A stretch of DNA of 64,000 bases from Myxocyprinus asiaticus (taxonomy: Eukaryota; Chordata; Actinopteri; Cypriniformes; Catostomidae): contig NC_059388.1 of the NCBI RefSeq assembly GCF_019703515.2, positions 2,307,501 to 2,371,500 of the forward strand, in the 5' to 3' direction. The translations under genes and the position numbers were made by a program. The notes under the pieces were generated by a model, which was not told the DNA's origin, searched no databases, and worked only from the letters and a program-made list of their open reading frames with translations. This document shows, in pieces, positions 22,946 to 38,219 of this stretch. Within the stretch, counting starts at the first letter, position 1, and each line of letters starts with the position of its first letter.

Positions 22946-24108
22946 CATCTATCCTAATTGCACAGCATTTTTATTGCCTCAAGTAGCAGCAAGTTAGCAT
23001 AAATATTGAAGTGTATTGAAATGTCATTTACAGTGTAAATGAGAATTTCCTGTAAAATAACCACACAGGTAATTAATTTAGATTAGCATTAATTAGCTAG
23101 ACACAAGATTGACTATTACCGGATTCTGTGCAGCAAGATGAGGAATGATATTTTGTTACTGTGATGGCTGGTCTGCCATTTTTGCATGTTAAACTGAGGG
23201 ATGCCGAAACCAGTTTTAGAGTGGGAGAAGGGGTGAAGATAAGCGTATACAACGAACACTGCTGCCCCAATGAATATTATATTCATATGCCATATTTTAT
23301 TGATATGCCATCTTAATGTTTGTTTGGATATTTTTACATTACCTTTTAAAATTCATTAGTAATTAAACCGGAGACCAAGTTTTTCAGCTGATCTAGGAGA
23401 TGTCGAAACTTAATTGTCAACAATTTAACATCAAGATATGATTAGAAATAAAAATGTAAAAATAAAAAAATAATAAAAATGTGGGCATTTCTCAACATAG
23501 ATGCAAGTTCTGTCTCCTGAAATCTTAGTGATATAAATGACTATTTATTTGTTAACTTTACACCTGCCAGCCAGAATACGCAACTCAAATGAAAAGTTTG
23601 CTTTGGTACAGTATGTTAGATGTGTGATTTACCTACCGTCTCTGTTTACATTCTCATCTCCTCTCTGGACAAGCGCATTCTGGGCTGTCCGTCCGTCAGA
23701 CTGCTCATCTACCGATCTGCATTTACACTTACTGCAGGGGGCAGAAATGCACCTTTATCTGATTGAAATAACATATACTACAACTAACATGGTTAGATTA
23801 TGTTACAACTAACATAAAAATAGCATGTACTACAACTATTGAGAATTATAGTCCATATCAGAAATGTGCTTTTAAAGTGAGCACATCGAAATAAGCTTAC
23901 ACATCAATACATACTGTAGCGCCATTGGGTACCCAGCACGCATTGCGACGGGTTAAGGACTGACTAAGTTTGGACTGAACAACTCTGCCATTCTGCAAAA
24001 TTGCAACGGGTTTAGGAGAGTGTTTATAGTTGATTGTACTATCAGAATTTGCCATATTTAAATGTTCTTGTTTGTGCCTAACCATTATGTAACTTTGTAG
24101 TCATCAGA
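22946..24108. other. No gene seen
   Basis: Mixed AT-rich sequence. The 91-codon frame at 23537-23812 has no domain. The segment ends at the TA target of the next Tc1. Confidence 0.4.
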
Positions 24109-24110
24109 TA

Positions 24111-25667
<1,557 letters not shown>

Positions 25668-25696
25668 TACTAGGCCTGAAGGTTTGCCATGGTCAG

Positions 25697-26589
25697 TAGG
25701 GATGGGCGATACCACTTATTTTGTTTTCGATCCGATACAAAGTAGTTTTAGGCCAGTATCGCCGATACTGAAACCAATACCGATACCTCTATTAAATTGA
25801 ATTTTTATGAATCCTTTGGATAAAGTGAGTAACAAACTATTACTTACATTTTGTATATATTTATAGGCATAAACAAAAAATTAATAGGCTGCTTTGTTTA
25901 CCCTTTAAAAATTAGTATAAGCAACATATAAAACCTCAAAATTAACCACAGATATTATTATATGGTAACTATTACTAAAACCAAGTTACCATATGGATAC
26001 TACAGTAATGCTGTAGTAAAACCAAGATTAATTGTACCAAAACCTTGGTTACTGCCAAAATGAAAAAACAAAACATGGTTACTACAGTCGTGGTTAATAT
26101 AATATTACTACAGTAAATCCATGGTAAGTTTTCATAAGGGTATCATTTATTAACGAGGATTACAGATCATTATCATTGTTTAACAACAGGAAAATTTAAA
26201 TAAACCTGTAAAAATTGTCAAACAAGCCCATTATAATACATGTCACGTCTAGGTTTGTCATTACTTCAGGAAAGCACTGCTCCCTATTTGAACGAGCACT
26301 ATGACTGAAAGGGTGAGCACTGTCTGTGACTGCTAGTGTATTTTAGCATTTCTGCATGTCAAGATGAGTGGAAGAAAACACAGTTCTGGTGCCATACAAC
26401 TATTCGCTTATATAATCATTTTTTTCCACTTCGAAGTTTATGAGATGCATTAATATTCATGTAATCTAAATAATAAGATCACTAGTTAAAAAACCTTCAG
26501 AATCTATATTTTTATATGAGGATCGATATTCTTGATACCACATCAGTATCAGAAGTATCGATACTTTAGTATCGATCCGCCCATCCCTA
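25697..26589. mobile_element. hAT-type MITE with perfect 8-bp TSD
   Basis: The element starts TAGGGATGGGCGATACC and ends with its inverted counterpart GATCCGCCCATCCCTA. The eight bases atggtcag flank it exactly at 25689-25696 and 26590-26597, diagnostic of the hAT superfamily. The 893 bp interior has no transposase and includes a run of ccaagttacc/ctacagtaat-like repeats (25965-26125). Confidence 0.93.
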
Positions 26590-26635
26590 ATGGTCAGGAA
26601 TGTACGGATCTGTGTCAGTCTCTACCAGTAACAGT

Positions 26636-27518
26636 AACCTAGTTTCCATCCACTATTCGCGCTGTTTTGTTGTCGAGAAAGTGAAAATTCAAATGGCCTT
26701 TTATGGATAAATATGGTTTGCATGATGACGTCATGCTTAAAATTAATTTTAGATGACAATCAGGTTCAGTTGGTCGTTAAACGTTACTGGACAAATATGC
26801 GGGACATAATGCAGTTGTGATGGAAATGCTTTAGATTAGATGATTGTTCATAATAGCCTATTGAATATCAGGAATGTATCATATATGTAATCTCTGATAT
26901 TACACCGCATCAATTTTTCTTTAATAGCTGTGCACACAGCATATACACATCAATGGATGGTCCTTATACTAAGACTGAAAGTTTCCCCCATTACTTGGTG
27001 CAGGTTGCCAGCTTGAACAGGGCCATGACGATCCGCTTTCGGGTCAGAACCGGTGGCAACCTGCGATAGGAGCAACATCAGGACCGATATTACAGTCCTA
27101 TCAGAAGGGCAACTGTTCCCTTTTGATAGTAATTCCTCCTCTTCTGATTGCATTTATTAGTGAAATTAAAATGACAGTAAGCTGGCTAATTTCAATGAAT
27201 TGTCTCAATACTCTCGCCATTTTACCAAAACTTCAGGGGGGAAAAATTAGGGACATCTGGGAGGCAAAAGGTGCACAATTAGCGATATACACACATTTCT
27301 GTATGGAAACAGCATAAGGGCAGATTTATTTTGCGATAAACCAAAACCTATGCGACAAAGTGTTTTTTAAGCATAACGTCATCACGCAAACCATTTTTAT
27401 CGATAAAAGGCCATTTGAATGGAAACAGGCAGAAGACGGCAAATTCTGAGAATTTTGTTTATGCGTTTTCACATTGTCGGTAACAAAACAGTGCAAAAAG
27501 TGGATGGAAACTAGGTTA
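26636..27518. mobile_element. Inverted-repeat MITE, internally deleted copy
   Basis: Twenty bases, taacctagtttccatccact, are perfectly inverted at 26636-26655 and 27499-27518, and looser similarity continues inwards for about 100 bp. The right 770 bp match the copy at 49455-51250 at roughly 97 percent by eye, while about 1 kb of that copy is missing here. A 67-codon minus-strand frame (27153-26950) is shared with the other copy. The target duplication is unclear because the palindromic ends hide it. Confidence 0.8.
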
Positions 27519-28031
27519 GTGTCTTGTTTGGGTAACAGCAATAAAGGAGATTTTAATGAACCCTAAATACTGTGAAACATAGCAATACATCAGTATACAA
27601 ATGGTTGAAGTTGGGGTGGCAAGTAGGGTGGCAAAGCTTCTAATTAGGGTGGCAACTGCCACCCTTGTGGCCACACCCCTGGAAGAATGTGAAAGTTGAA
27701 GTGGAAATTGACTGAACAGGGAGGAGAATTTATAGTTAAAAAGGACTGAAATAAAAATAGTGATCTGTTTCTTAACCACACCTATCATATTGCCTCTGAA
27801 GACACTGATTAAACCACTGGAGTCTTATGGATTACTTTTATATGAACCTATGTGATATTAGGAGCTTCACAATGTTGACACCCATTCACTTGCATTGTAT
27901 GGACCAAAAGAGCTGAGATATTCTTCTAAAAATCTTCATTTGAGTTCTACTAAAGAAAGAAAGTCATACACATTCGGGATGGCATAAGGGTGAGTAAATT
28001 ATGAGAGAATTTTCATTTTTGGGTGAACAAT
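27519..28031. repeat. Dispersed repeat, one inverted end visible
   Basis: The segment from about 27775 matches the sequence flanking the Tc1 at 28688 (accactggagtc, attcacttgcattg, gagctgagatattcttct). It ends with gaattttcatttttgggtga at 28005-28024, the terminus of the agttcaccc family. A gggtggca-rich block lies at 27612-27665. Confidence 0.6.
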
Positions 28032-28555
28032 TTTTTTTAAGCACCTCCATGAATTGGCTTAGCACCCCCTAAAATGTCGTAGTCCTACAAGTGTCAATTA
28101 ATAACACACATACACTTCTCAAACTCTTAATAAATCAGACTCAATCATTCTAAAACAAATACTTAGTTAGAAAATAATCATCCACTTGACCTACGTACTT
28201 ATTGACCTCATTTCATATGTACGTACGTACAAAAAATAATAAAAAATTATGTTGCATTGCTCAGTTAAACCAGGCATGCAAAATTGACATGTTTCTCACC
28301 AAACATTAGAAGGTACTTATGTCAGTACAGAAGTGACAGAATGCAATGTTAGTGTCAGCACAGAAGCAACTTATAATAGAACTACTCCTAAAAGCAGTGA
28401 TACAGAGTGCAAATTTAAGGAACAGCCTTCAACCTTTTCAATTAGCTTTCAATTAGCTGCCAGGACTGGCAGAAATCAGTCAAACTCCGGAGGGAGGCCC
28501 ATTGATGCATCATGGGGTGCATCATCAGTGCTATATTGATGAATTCATCGCTAAA

Positions 28556-28651
28556 TCTCCACTTCCACTTTCAGATGTGAAAGTAAAACTAAACAGGCAC
28601 CACATGTGACTTTCAGATGTAAAAGTGAAAGTGGAGATTTAGAGTAAAAAA
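28556..28651. repeat. Short inverted repeat (hairpin)
   Basis: aaatctccacttccacttt at the left pairs with aaagtgaaagtggagattt at the right, and the inner words tcagatgtgaaag and ctttcagatgt extend the stem. It sits in the left half of the repeat that the Tc1 interrupts. It is probably part of that repeat and not an independent feature. Confidence 0.6.
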
Positions 28652-28687
28652 GGACTTAAATTTTGATCTGTTTCTCACCCACACCTA

Positions 28688-30297
<1,610 letters not shown>

Positions 30298-30560
30298 TAC
30301 AGTATTGTATTGCTTCTAAAGATATGTATTTCACCACTGGAGTCATATGGATTACTTTTATGTTTCCTTTATATGATTTTTTGAGTTACAAAGGCCTGAG
30401 CACAATTCACTTGCATTGCAAGGACCAGCAGAGCTGAGATATTCTTCTGAAAATCTTTGTTTGTGTTCTGCTGAAGAAAGTAAGCCATACACATCTGGGA
30501 TGGCATGAGGGTGAGTAAATGATGAAAGAATTTTCCTTTTTGGATGAACTATCCCTTTAA
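30298..30560. repeat. Right half of the repeat interrupted by the Tc1
   Basis: The sequence continues the repeat seen at 27775-28031 and ends with gaactatccctttaa, the inverted form of the family terminus. The right half is about as diverged from the 27.8 kb copy as expected for an old repeat. Confidence 0.7.
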
Positions 30561-31880
30561 TAAACCGGAACACCTGTGCGAGTCTGTGAGATGCATTCAT
30601 CTCTTAAAGTGACATTACCATTTTAGCGATTGTAATAAAAATGAATGTAAACCCAATGTTATTTCTTGTAAATTGTAGACATTATTTCAAACATTGATAG
30701 CTCATATCATTATGACATATACAATTTCATGATGTAATATTAATTGATAATGTAGAATTGTTATTTTTATTTTTTTCAAATTAAATGTGATTATAACAAT
30801 GATGACAAACAAATTATTAAAAAAATACATTATACACTTTCACATACTTTTTCAGGACAGGTTCTGTTCAGTTCTATTGCTTGTTCTTCATCTGATCAGC
30901 CTGAATATAGCCCACTATTTTTGAAGGCTCATTTGTTTGTAATATTTGTGTGTGTGTGTGTGTGTGTGTGTGAGCACGAGTTCCGCAATGAGGATGTGGT
31001 ATAGTACCACCCCTTTATTTCTCTGTGTGTGTGTGTTCTGCATTGTGGCGGATTTATTGATTTTATTAGACAAAAAAAAAAAAAAAAAAAAAACTCTGTT
31101 TTATCGTCTCATCATTTCCAGTGTGGGGTAAAATTTGACCCCAAACACCATGAAAGGTACTTTTTTTTTCTCACACCACCACACCAACAGATTCCAGCCC
31201 AGTTTTTTTTTGTGTGTGTATAGATAGGTAATGTCAGCACTGAAATGAAGGAAACCATGTTTTTTTAAAGAAGCAAAGTTCAAAAGGGGTAATTTTTGAC
31301 CCCAATACCAAACAAGGGTTAATGCAGTCGTTCGCTGTCTGCAGGTTCACTGAATTCACAAGAGCAAATGTAGCCATGAAATACTTTGCATAATTTCATA
31401 GTTTTTTTATTGTTTATTGTATAAAAATAAAAATCCATGATTAAAGTACTGTAAAACCTTAGACAAGTTTGAATAAATGAACAAGGCAATCCTTAGTAGT
31501 TGTAATTTTTCAAAATTGAATAAGCCTTATACAGTTTTTATTAAACTAAACTGCTGCAGATAAATAACTATTGCCAAACAACAACTAAGACTTGACCTGG
31601 CTTGTGACCAAAGACTTGAGACTTGACTTAGACTTGGCCTTGAAAGACTTGAGACTTGACTTGGACTCCACCTCAAAGATTTGAGACTTGACTTGGAATC
31701 TACCTCAGGGACTTGTGCACATGGTACACAACCACTAGCAGTTACAGTGCTATATTGTAAGTCAATGAGGAAATCTCAGTTCATTTTTTAAGCCATCCAT
31801 CCACATTAGGCTACAAACCAAAGTTTGCAGGACAAAGACAGACCGTGTCTAAGGAATTAATGGAAATAGATACAACGTTT
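30561..31880. other. Simple repeats, no gene seen
   Basis: This contains a (TG)n run at 30946-30972, an A run at 31071-31092, two similar blocks with ggggtaaaatttgacccc (31124) and ggggtaatttttgacccc (31286), and a degenerate repeat of gacttgagacttgacttgg (31590-31710). Open frames crossing these runs are artefacts. Confidence 0.6.
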
Positions 31881-31881
31881 A

Positions 31882-32400
31882 TTTTAATGGCACAAACCAG
31901 CACAAATCAAGCATAAACTAACGGTACTGGTTTGGAGCGATTTGGACGACATGGGGCGGACTGACGTCACTGCCCTGAATTGAAGTTGTAAGTTCTAAGG
32001 AGGGAGAATTTAAACAAGAATAATTTTAATGGCACACACCGAGCACAAACGAACGGCACCGGTTCGGAGTGATTTGGATGACATGGGGTGGAGAGTGACG
32101 TCACCGCTCCCAAAAAGTTTCTTGCTTTAAAGGAAGGGAAATAGTTACAGTGTTTCTTTTAACGGCACAAAATGAGCACAAATGAAGGGCACCGGTTTGG
32201 AGCGATTTGGACCACATGGGGTTGAAAGAGACGTCACACACCCAAATAAATAATGTGTAATATCTCAAACACCAAACCAGCACAAACTTAGTTTTTGCGG
32301 CACAAATCAGCACAAACGAATAGTATAGTTTTGGTAATGATTTAATTATATGGGGTGCCAGCTTCAAGGAGGTAATTTAACCAATATATGTATTGGTTAT
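31882..32400. repeat. Degenerate tandem repeat of about 135-140 bp with CRE-like sites
   Basis: Units start near 31882, 32024, 32157 and 32294 with ttttaatggcaca-like sequence, followed by gagcacaaacgaacggcac, ggtttggagcgatttgga and acatgggg. The first two units contain tgacgtca, a perfect cAMP-response-element palindrome; the third has agacgtca. The fourth unit is the most decayed. No coding capacity. Confidence 0.8.
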
Positions 32401-33872
32401 AATTAATGCATTATCGATTTTTTTTTTTGTAACTTTCTGAAACTTCACAAATTTTGAAATTTAAATAAATTTCCAGTAAGTACACACTCGACATGACAGC
32501 ACATCCTAGCACAGAAACTGATTGTGTGGAGCAGTGCACACTTAATATGCATTACACACAAAGCATGTGCCGGGGATAATAAACATGGGAGCAGATTTAG
32601 TGTATGGAGAATGGTGACTTCCGCAAGCAGTGAGCCAGGTATGGCAGAGATACGGGTAAGCTGCCGTATCTCTTCGCATCACCTGAAAATGCTCACTCAC
32701 TAGTTTTGAGATTTTAAACTTTGGCAAATTTGTTTTATATCTGTACATATAGTGTCTAATAATGAATTGGCAATGTACATTTAAGTTTATCTTGCCATTA
32801 AAGCTTGATATACGTAAACTGGATCTGCTAAATTTAATCTATTATTAAAAAATCCCAGGAATGGTAATAGGAATGTACCAGGGTGGTCAACAAATTGCCT
32901 AGTCGTCTATCAACTGACTAGTTGATTAGTGGGGTCAACAACTAACATTAATATTTTTAGTGGTGGTGTTTTTTTTTTTTTTCAGAGACGCAATTCCCTA
33001 ATAAATTGAGAGACGCATCTTCTTAGAGAGCATTTTTTGCATGATAGTAGCATGCTTGCACCAACCCTCTGCAAGAAGTTTCATCTCTTTAATGCTTTGT
33101 ACAGTCTCTTTATGCACTGTTGTTACAGGAACACTCTGCATCAACATCAACCGCATCAACCGCAATCACTTCCTTAATTTAAGTCTAAACCAAACACTCT
33201 TGTCCTTAGTCAGGCATACTACTAATTTGTTTCTCAAACCCTTAGTTATGCTCATTATTCAGGTCTGCCAGAATTGGAATAAATGCTCATAATTTATAAT
33301 TCCATTCCATAATAAAGTGTATGATCTCTACGCTAATATTATTTCATTTGCTTCCTTGTCTATAGCTCAGGATCCTCATCACGAGGTTCCCAGAACCTGC
33401 CAGGTCGAGCTTCGGGTCCAGCCTTGTGTTCCCCTCCCAACACAGATTCCTGTACCAACCAGAAAGGCTGGTGACCACTGCCTGACTTTGTATCTTGAAA
33501 AAGTAGGAAAATTAACTACTGCCGACTACCAGCTAGACAGCAACCGACACTTCACTGACCACTGCCTGCATCAGTTCTGTCTCTTAAGATGGAGTTTACA
33601 GAAAATTAATTACCGTCATCTACCAGCCAGACAACAAGGAACACTTCAGTGGCCGCATCATATTTGTTTGAATTATACTTAATTTTAATGTAATTATTAT
33701 CATTACAGTTTAAATACCATCTTACTGTCATATGGAAAAAATAGATCACTTTATTTATTCAGTGAATACATGACTTGTATTATACTATATACAGTATAAT
33801 AATATTGGCAAATGTCTATTTATTGTAAAGCCAGAGGACATTGGGGTCCCCCAGCTGAATACGTTTATTTCT
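32401..33872. other. No gene seen; one dispersed-repeat segment
   Basis: Nothing recognisable except 33370-33660, where cacttcactgaccactgcct and related words also occur at about 21250-21280. This suggests a shared dispersed repeat, possibly a LINE untranslated region. A T run lies at 32968-32983. The 121-codon frame at 33317-33682 lies in this repeat and has no domain. Confidence 0.45.
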
Positions 33873-35032
33873 TAGAGATGTCCCAATACTGGTATCGGAA
33901 TCGAGTCCGATACCACGCTTATGTATTTGTTCTCGTACTTGTTAAAATGCTCCATCTGATGTAAGAATGTCATTACGCAAACATTCAATGCACAAATTAA
34001 AACACGCTATGTGCTTCTGTGATTATTAAACTACAAAGGCTGTGATTTAATAATATACATAAATATATTAGTGCTGTCATTCAATTAACATTTTTAAATT
34101 GCAGATTTTGAAAGTGCTGAAATTTGACACTATATATACTTCTTTCCTGTCAAAAGGCACTTATTTCCATCTTAACAAAGAAAACAAGTTAACTCAAGTC
34201 ATTTTTATTTGTTTAGCACTTTTCACAACACACATCATTTCAAAGCAGCTTTACAGAAAATTATGCTTTAACAGAACAAGGTGTAATATAGTAATGTCTT
34301 CGAGTCATAATAGTGAGGTTTAATAAAAAAATTTAAAAAACGATTGTAAATTGCGCCTTAAAATAAATAATAGAAAATAATTATTTCTATTTAGACCCCC
34401 AGTGAGCAAGCTTAAGGTGACTGTGGCAAGGAACACAAAACTCCATACGATGTTGGTTAATGGAGAAAAATAACCTTGGGGGAATCTAGGCTCACTGTGG
34501 GGGCCAGTTCTCCTCTGGCTAAACAGCATGAATATAATGCCAATATTAGTTATTTATGTGTAGTACGAGTCAAGATTTAAAATTAGTAAACTAAGTAAGT
34601 GTTAGGGGCCAATGTTTAAACAAAAATATTTTGAAATAACTGTAAGATTAATGTTTAAATTAAATTAATTTGCATTCTTATTTAACTGCAGAAGTGCAAA
34701 CAGATGCACTGTCCTTTGTTATTTGGCTGATGAAGGCTGCAATTAATTTATTATCTACTGTATGTTTTCCATTTTAAGAGTGTAGTCCATCCTTTGACCA
34801 AGGTGATGCAGGCAGAGGTCAGTAAGGACCGCACTGCAGTTCATCCGTAAGCTTGTGGCAGATTAATTTCCGGTGGAGTCAATCTTAAATCTAAGTTTCA
34901 GGCAGTGCCCATGTCTGACGGTTGGTGCTGGCATCAGTTCATCGTCTGTAAAGTCCATCGTAGTAGACTGAAGATATATCTGGCTGGCACAAGCTGCAGT
35001 TAGTCGGCATCACTCAGCAACACGTAGCAGTG

Positions 35033-35150
35033 GGAGTCGGACATCAGGCAGGACCGGAGTCGGACATCAGGCAGGACCAGAGTCGGACAAGAGGCAGGAC
35101 CAGAGTCGGACATCAGGCAGGACCAGAGCTGGATCTTGGCAGGATCTGGT
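35033..35150. repeat. Minisatellite, 23 bp unit, about five copies
   Basis: The unit gagtcggacatcaggcagga followed by cca repeats four times from 35034 with single changes, followed by a decayed fifth unit. It lies in the 3' region of L2 copy 1. The 72-codon frame across it is a by-product. Confidence 0.85.
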
Positions 35151-35522
35151 AACCTCAGGATATGTATTCCGAGGTTAAGACAGGGAAACAAATAGAATAA
35201 TATTAGCATAGATGCCATTCACTTTAAAACAGGATTATGGAATATGAAAAGTGTTTCCGGTTCCAGCAGACCTAACTAATGCAGCATAACTATGAGTTGA
35301 TAGATAAATTAGGTGTATGCCTGGCTGAAAAGATGAGTATTTAGTCTAGACTTAAACTGAGAGAGTGTGCCTCAGTCCCGAACCATCTTTGTAAGACTAT
35401 TCCGTAGTTTAAGAGTCAAATAGGAAAAACCTCCTTTTGTGGATTTTGATATTCTAGGTATTACTAACAGGCCAGAATTTAGCGATTTTAATGAACGTGA
35501 TGGAATAAAGCATGATAGAAGG

Positions 35523-37080
35523 TCACTGTGGAGCTAGACCATTCAAAGCTTTGTAAGTTGTTAAAAGTATTTTAAAATGAATACAAAATTTAACAGGTAG
35601 CCAATGTAGCGATGCTAAGATTGGGCTGATATGTTCATTTTTCTTGGTAGTACTCAGCACTCTAGCTGCTGCATTTTGATCTAACTGAAGTTTATTTATG
35701 GAACCTGCAGGACATCCTCCCAGTAATCCATTACAATAATCTAGCCTTGAGGTCATGAATGCATGAATTCGTTTTTCAGCATTAGAAACAGAAAGCATGT
35801 GTCGTAACTTAGCAATATTTCTGAGATGGAAGAATGCTGTTCTACAAACAATGGAAATGTGGTTTTCAAAGGACTGATTACAATATACAACACAGATCAA
35901 ATACAACACCTAAGTTCTTTGCTGTAGAAGATGACGTGACAGTACATCCATCGAGAGACAAATTACAGTTTAGCGTCTTATTTTTAGAAGTTTTTGATCC
36001 AATAATTAGTGCCTCTGTTTGTCTGAATTGAGTAGAAGGAAATTTCTAGCCATCCAATCTTTGATATCATTGATAACACTCTGCTAACTTGGAGAATTGT
36101 GAAATTTTGTCGGGTTTTGAGGAAATATAAAGTATCGTCGGCATAACAGTTAAAACTAATATATGCTTAACCTGGGAGATATTATCAGGAACTGTGAAAT
36201 AAGGAGAAAAGGAGAGGCCCTAAAACTGATCCCTGTGGCACTCCATACTTAACTTTAGGGGTGACACTATCAAGAGTGCTAGAGAAGACTGTATCTATAT
36301 TTTCAAGTTCTTCAAAAAAAAAATTGGTTTACTTTGTATCTGACACAAATCTAGAAGGTTATTAGTGAAGCTATCTTTTGTGGTCGAAAGAATAGTTCTA
36401 CCCAATCAATAACGCAGCATAGATTGAGTGACCTTTGCTAAATGCAGCGTACAAGAGACGAGGAAATGATCTGAGATGTCATCGTTCTGTGGCAGAATTG
36501 ATATATTATCAACATCAATTCTATATTAGAATTAAATCAAGCATATGATTATGGCGATGTGTTCATCCTGTCACATTTTGTCTGACCCCAACAGAGTTGA
36601 GAATATCGATAAATGCTAATCCCAGTGTATAATTATTATTATTTTTTGTATCTATGTAAATGTTGAAGTCGCCAAAGATTAAAGCTCTATCCACAGTAAC
36701 TACTAGATCTGACAGAAAATCAGCAAATTCTCTAAGGACATCATGGCCCTGGTGGTCTATATACTGTAGCAAGAACAAAAGATGTCATTATTTATATCTG
36801 ACGATGTCACATAAAGCATTATCAGTTCAAAATAATTGAACTTATATCCTGACCTCTTAGTTACACCAAAAACATCACTGTCAACACCCCCTCCTCAACC
36901 ACTGTTTAGAACAATAACCTTGGGTAGTAGACTCATTTAAACTATTATATTCATCCGGTTTAAAACAGGTTTCAGTCAAACAGAGCAAATCTAAATTATG
37001 ATCTGTAATAATTTCATTTACAATTAGTGCTTTGGATGAAAGCGATCTAATGTTTATAGCCCTACATTTATATGATGTTT
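35523..37080 (-). pseudogene. L2-like ORF2 (endonuclease, RT), broken
   Basis: The endonuclease is seen as IFGDFNIYID (36778-36563 frame). RT motif B reads YGVPQGSVLG near 36240 and the catalytic motif CYADDT near 36140, with both aspartates intact. The terminal segment (35909-35523) contains RTAFFHLRNIAK, SRLDYCNGLL, QNAAARVL and LHWLPV, typical of the L2 C-terminus. Several stops and frameshifts separate the blocks, and a deletion of the segment before motif B is likely when compared with copy 2. Confidence 0.85.
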
Positions 37081-37312
37081 ATCTTAAAAAAAATTTTTTT
37101 CCTAGTTTGATTTCAAAAACGTTTTTTCTAAATGACTTTATGATGAGGTTTTTGTGTTTGGTAGTTCAGGGAAAAGACACAGTCTCTATATGATATCTAT
37201 GTGATACAGTCTCTATGTGTTGTGGTTTATGTGACCTGTGTGACATCTCAAGGCAGCTAGCAGACATTCAGATTAGCCAGTTTGTCTGCTTCCTGACATG
37301 GGCCCCAGTTAG

Positions 37313-37910
37313 TCAATCAATATTACTATTAAGACAATGAGCCAGATTACTAGAGAGGAGAACAGCACCTTCCCAGAAGGGATGGAGTCTGTCTCTCTTT
37401 AGCAGGTCAGGTCTACCCCAAAAACTTGTCCAATTGTCTATAAATCCTATGCTATTTTGCAGACACCACTCAGACATCCAGCCATTCAGAAACACTAATA
37501 TACCATAAACCTCGTCACCATGACGAGCAGGGAGGGGACCAGAGCATATTACCGTGTCTGTCATAGTTTTTGAAAGTTGCCACACCTCTTCAAAATTATC
37601 TTTAGTGATCTCCGATGTCTGGCTTCGCCAGTCGTTTGTGCCGACATGAATAACAATCTTAGAAAATCTACGTTTGGCATTAGCCAGCACTTGTAAATTT
37701 GATTTGATGTCAGATGCTCTGGCTCCCGAAATGCATTATACTATGGTGGATGGAGTCTCTATTTCCATGTTCCTTACAATAAAAACACCTATAATCAGGC
37801 CTGACTAATTCCTTACATTTATCACATGTAAATCCCTCACTGCTGATGGATGAAGCTATCATAAACATGTGGCATGCAGTGCAAGTAGCAATATCGTGTG
37901 TTGATGCCAT
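37313..37910 (-). pseudogene. L2-like ORF1 remnant: zinc finger and SGNH esterase-like domain
   Basis: The upstream part (37910-37710) shows paired cysteines (CTACH, CDKCKE, CFYCKEH) resembling the PHD-like finger found in ORF1 of CR1/L2 elements. The downstream part (37690-37313) carries SGNH/GDSL-hydrolase blocks: HVGTNDW, then GPLPARHGDEVY, then FIDNW, then DRLHP with the catalytic-type D and H. Known CR1/L2 ORF1 proteins carry such an esterase domain of uncertain role. A deletion and a frame change separate the two parts. Confidence 0.75.
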
Positions 37911-38219
37911 GTCTTACCACATTTGTTTGTTGTTGTGGTGCTTCTTGGGCAGCGTGGGTTTGATATCGATGTGAATCCCTCTTGATTAGCGGTGCTTTGA
38001 GATTGATGCAATAATCCGTGTAATACAGAGGAGAAAAGCAGTTCAACCCTTTCCAGCTGGAGCGTTCACATTTGGGAACAATTATTCCCATGGTTCCTGT
38101 CTCAATATCTTCGCCGTCCAATCACCGATTTTATTTCTAAAAACTGCCAGATACTCATGACAGCATAAGCTAAAAGCACATATGATTGGTTAAGGGGTTA
38201 CTGGGCGAGAATAATAAAT

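Larger units (their letters stand above)
34195..38150 (-). mobile_element. L2/CR1-like LINE, copy 1
   Basis: On the minus strand the order is ORF1 (zinc-finger and esterase-like segments, 37910-37313), endonuclease (about 37080-36560), RT (about 36300-35930), C-terminal segment (35909-35523), then a long 3' region ending tgtgaaaagtgctaaacaaa at about 34195. That is the usual L2-type 3' end. It lies wholly inside the 34069-44456 hAT. Relative to copy 2 (56.6-61.5 kb) it lacks about 270 bp in ORF1 but keeps the esterase core. Confidence 0.85.

Noticed and set aside
30946..31223. Short open frames rich in V/C or K
   Set aside because: They are translations of (TG)n and poly(A) runs.
38193..38215. 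TTAA followed by ggggttactggg as a piggyBac left end
   Set aside because: No TTAA with a matching inverted end was found downstream of the transposase relic.
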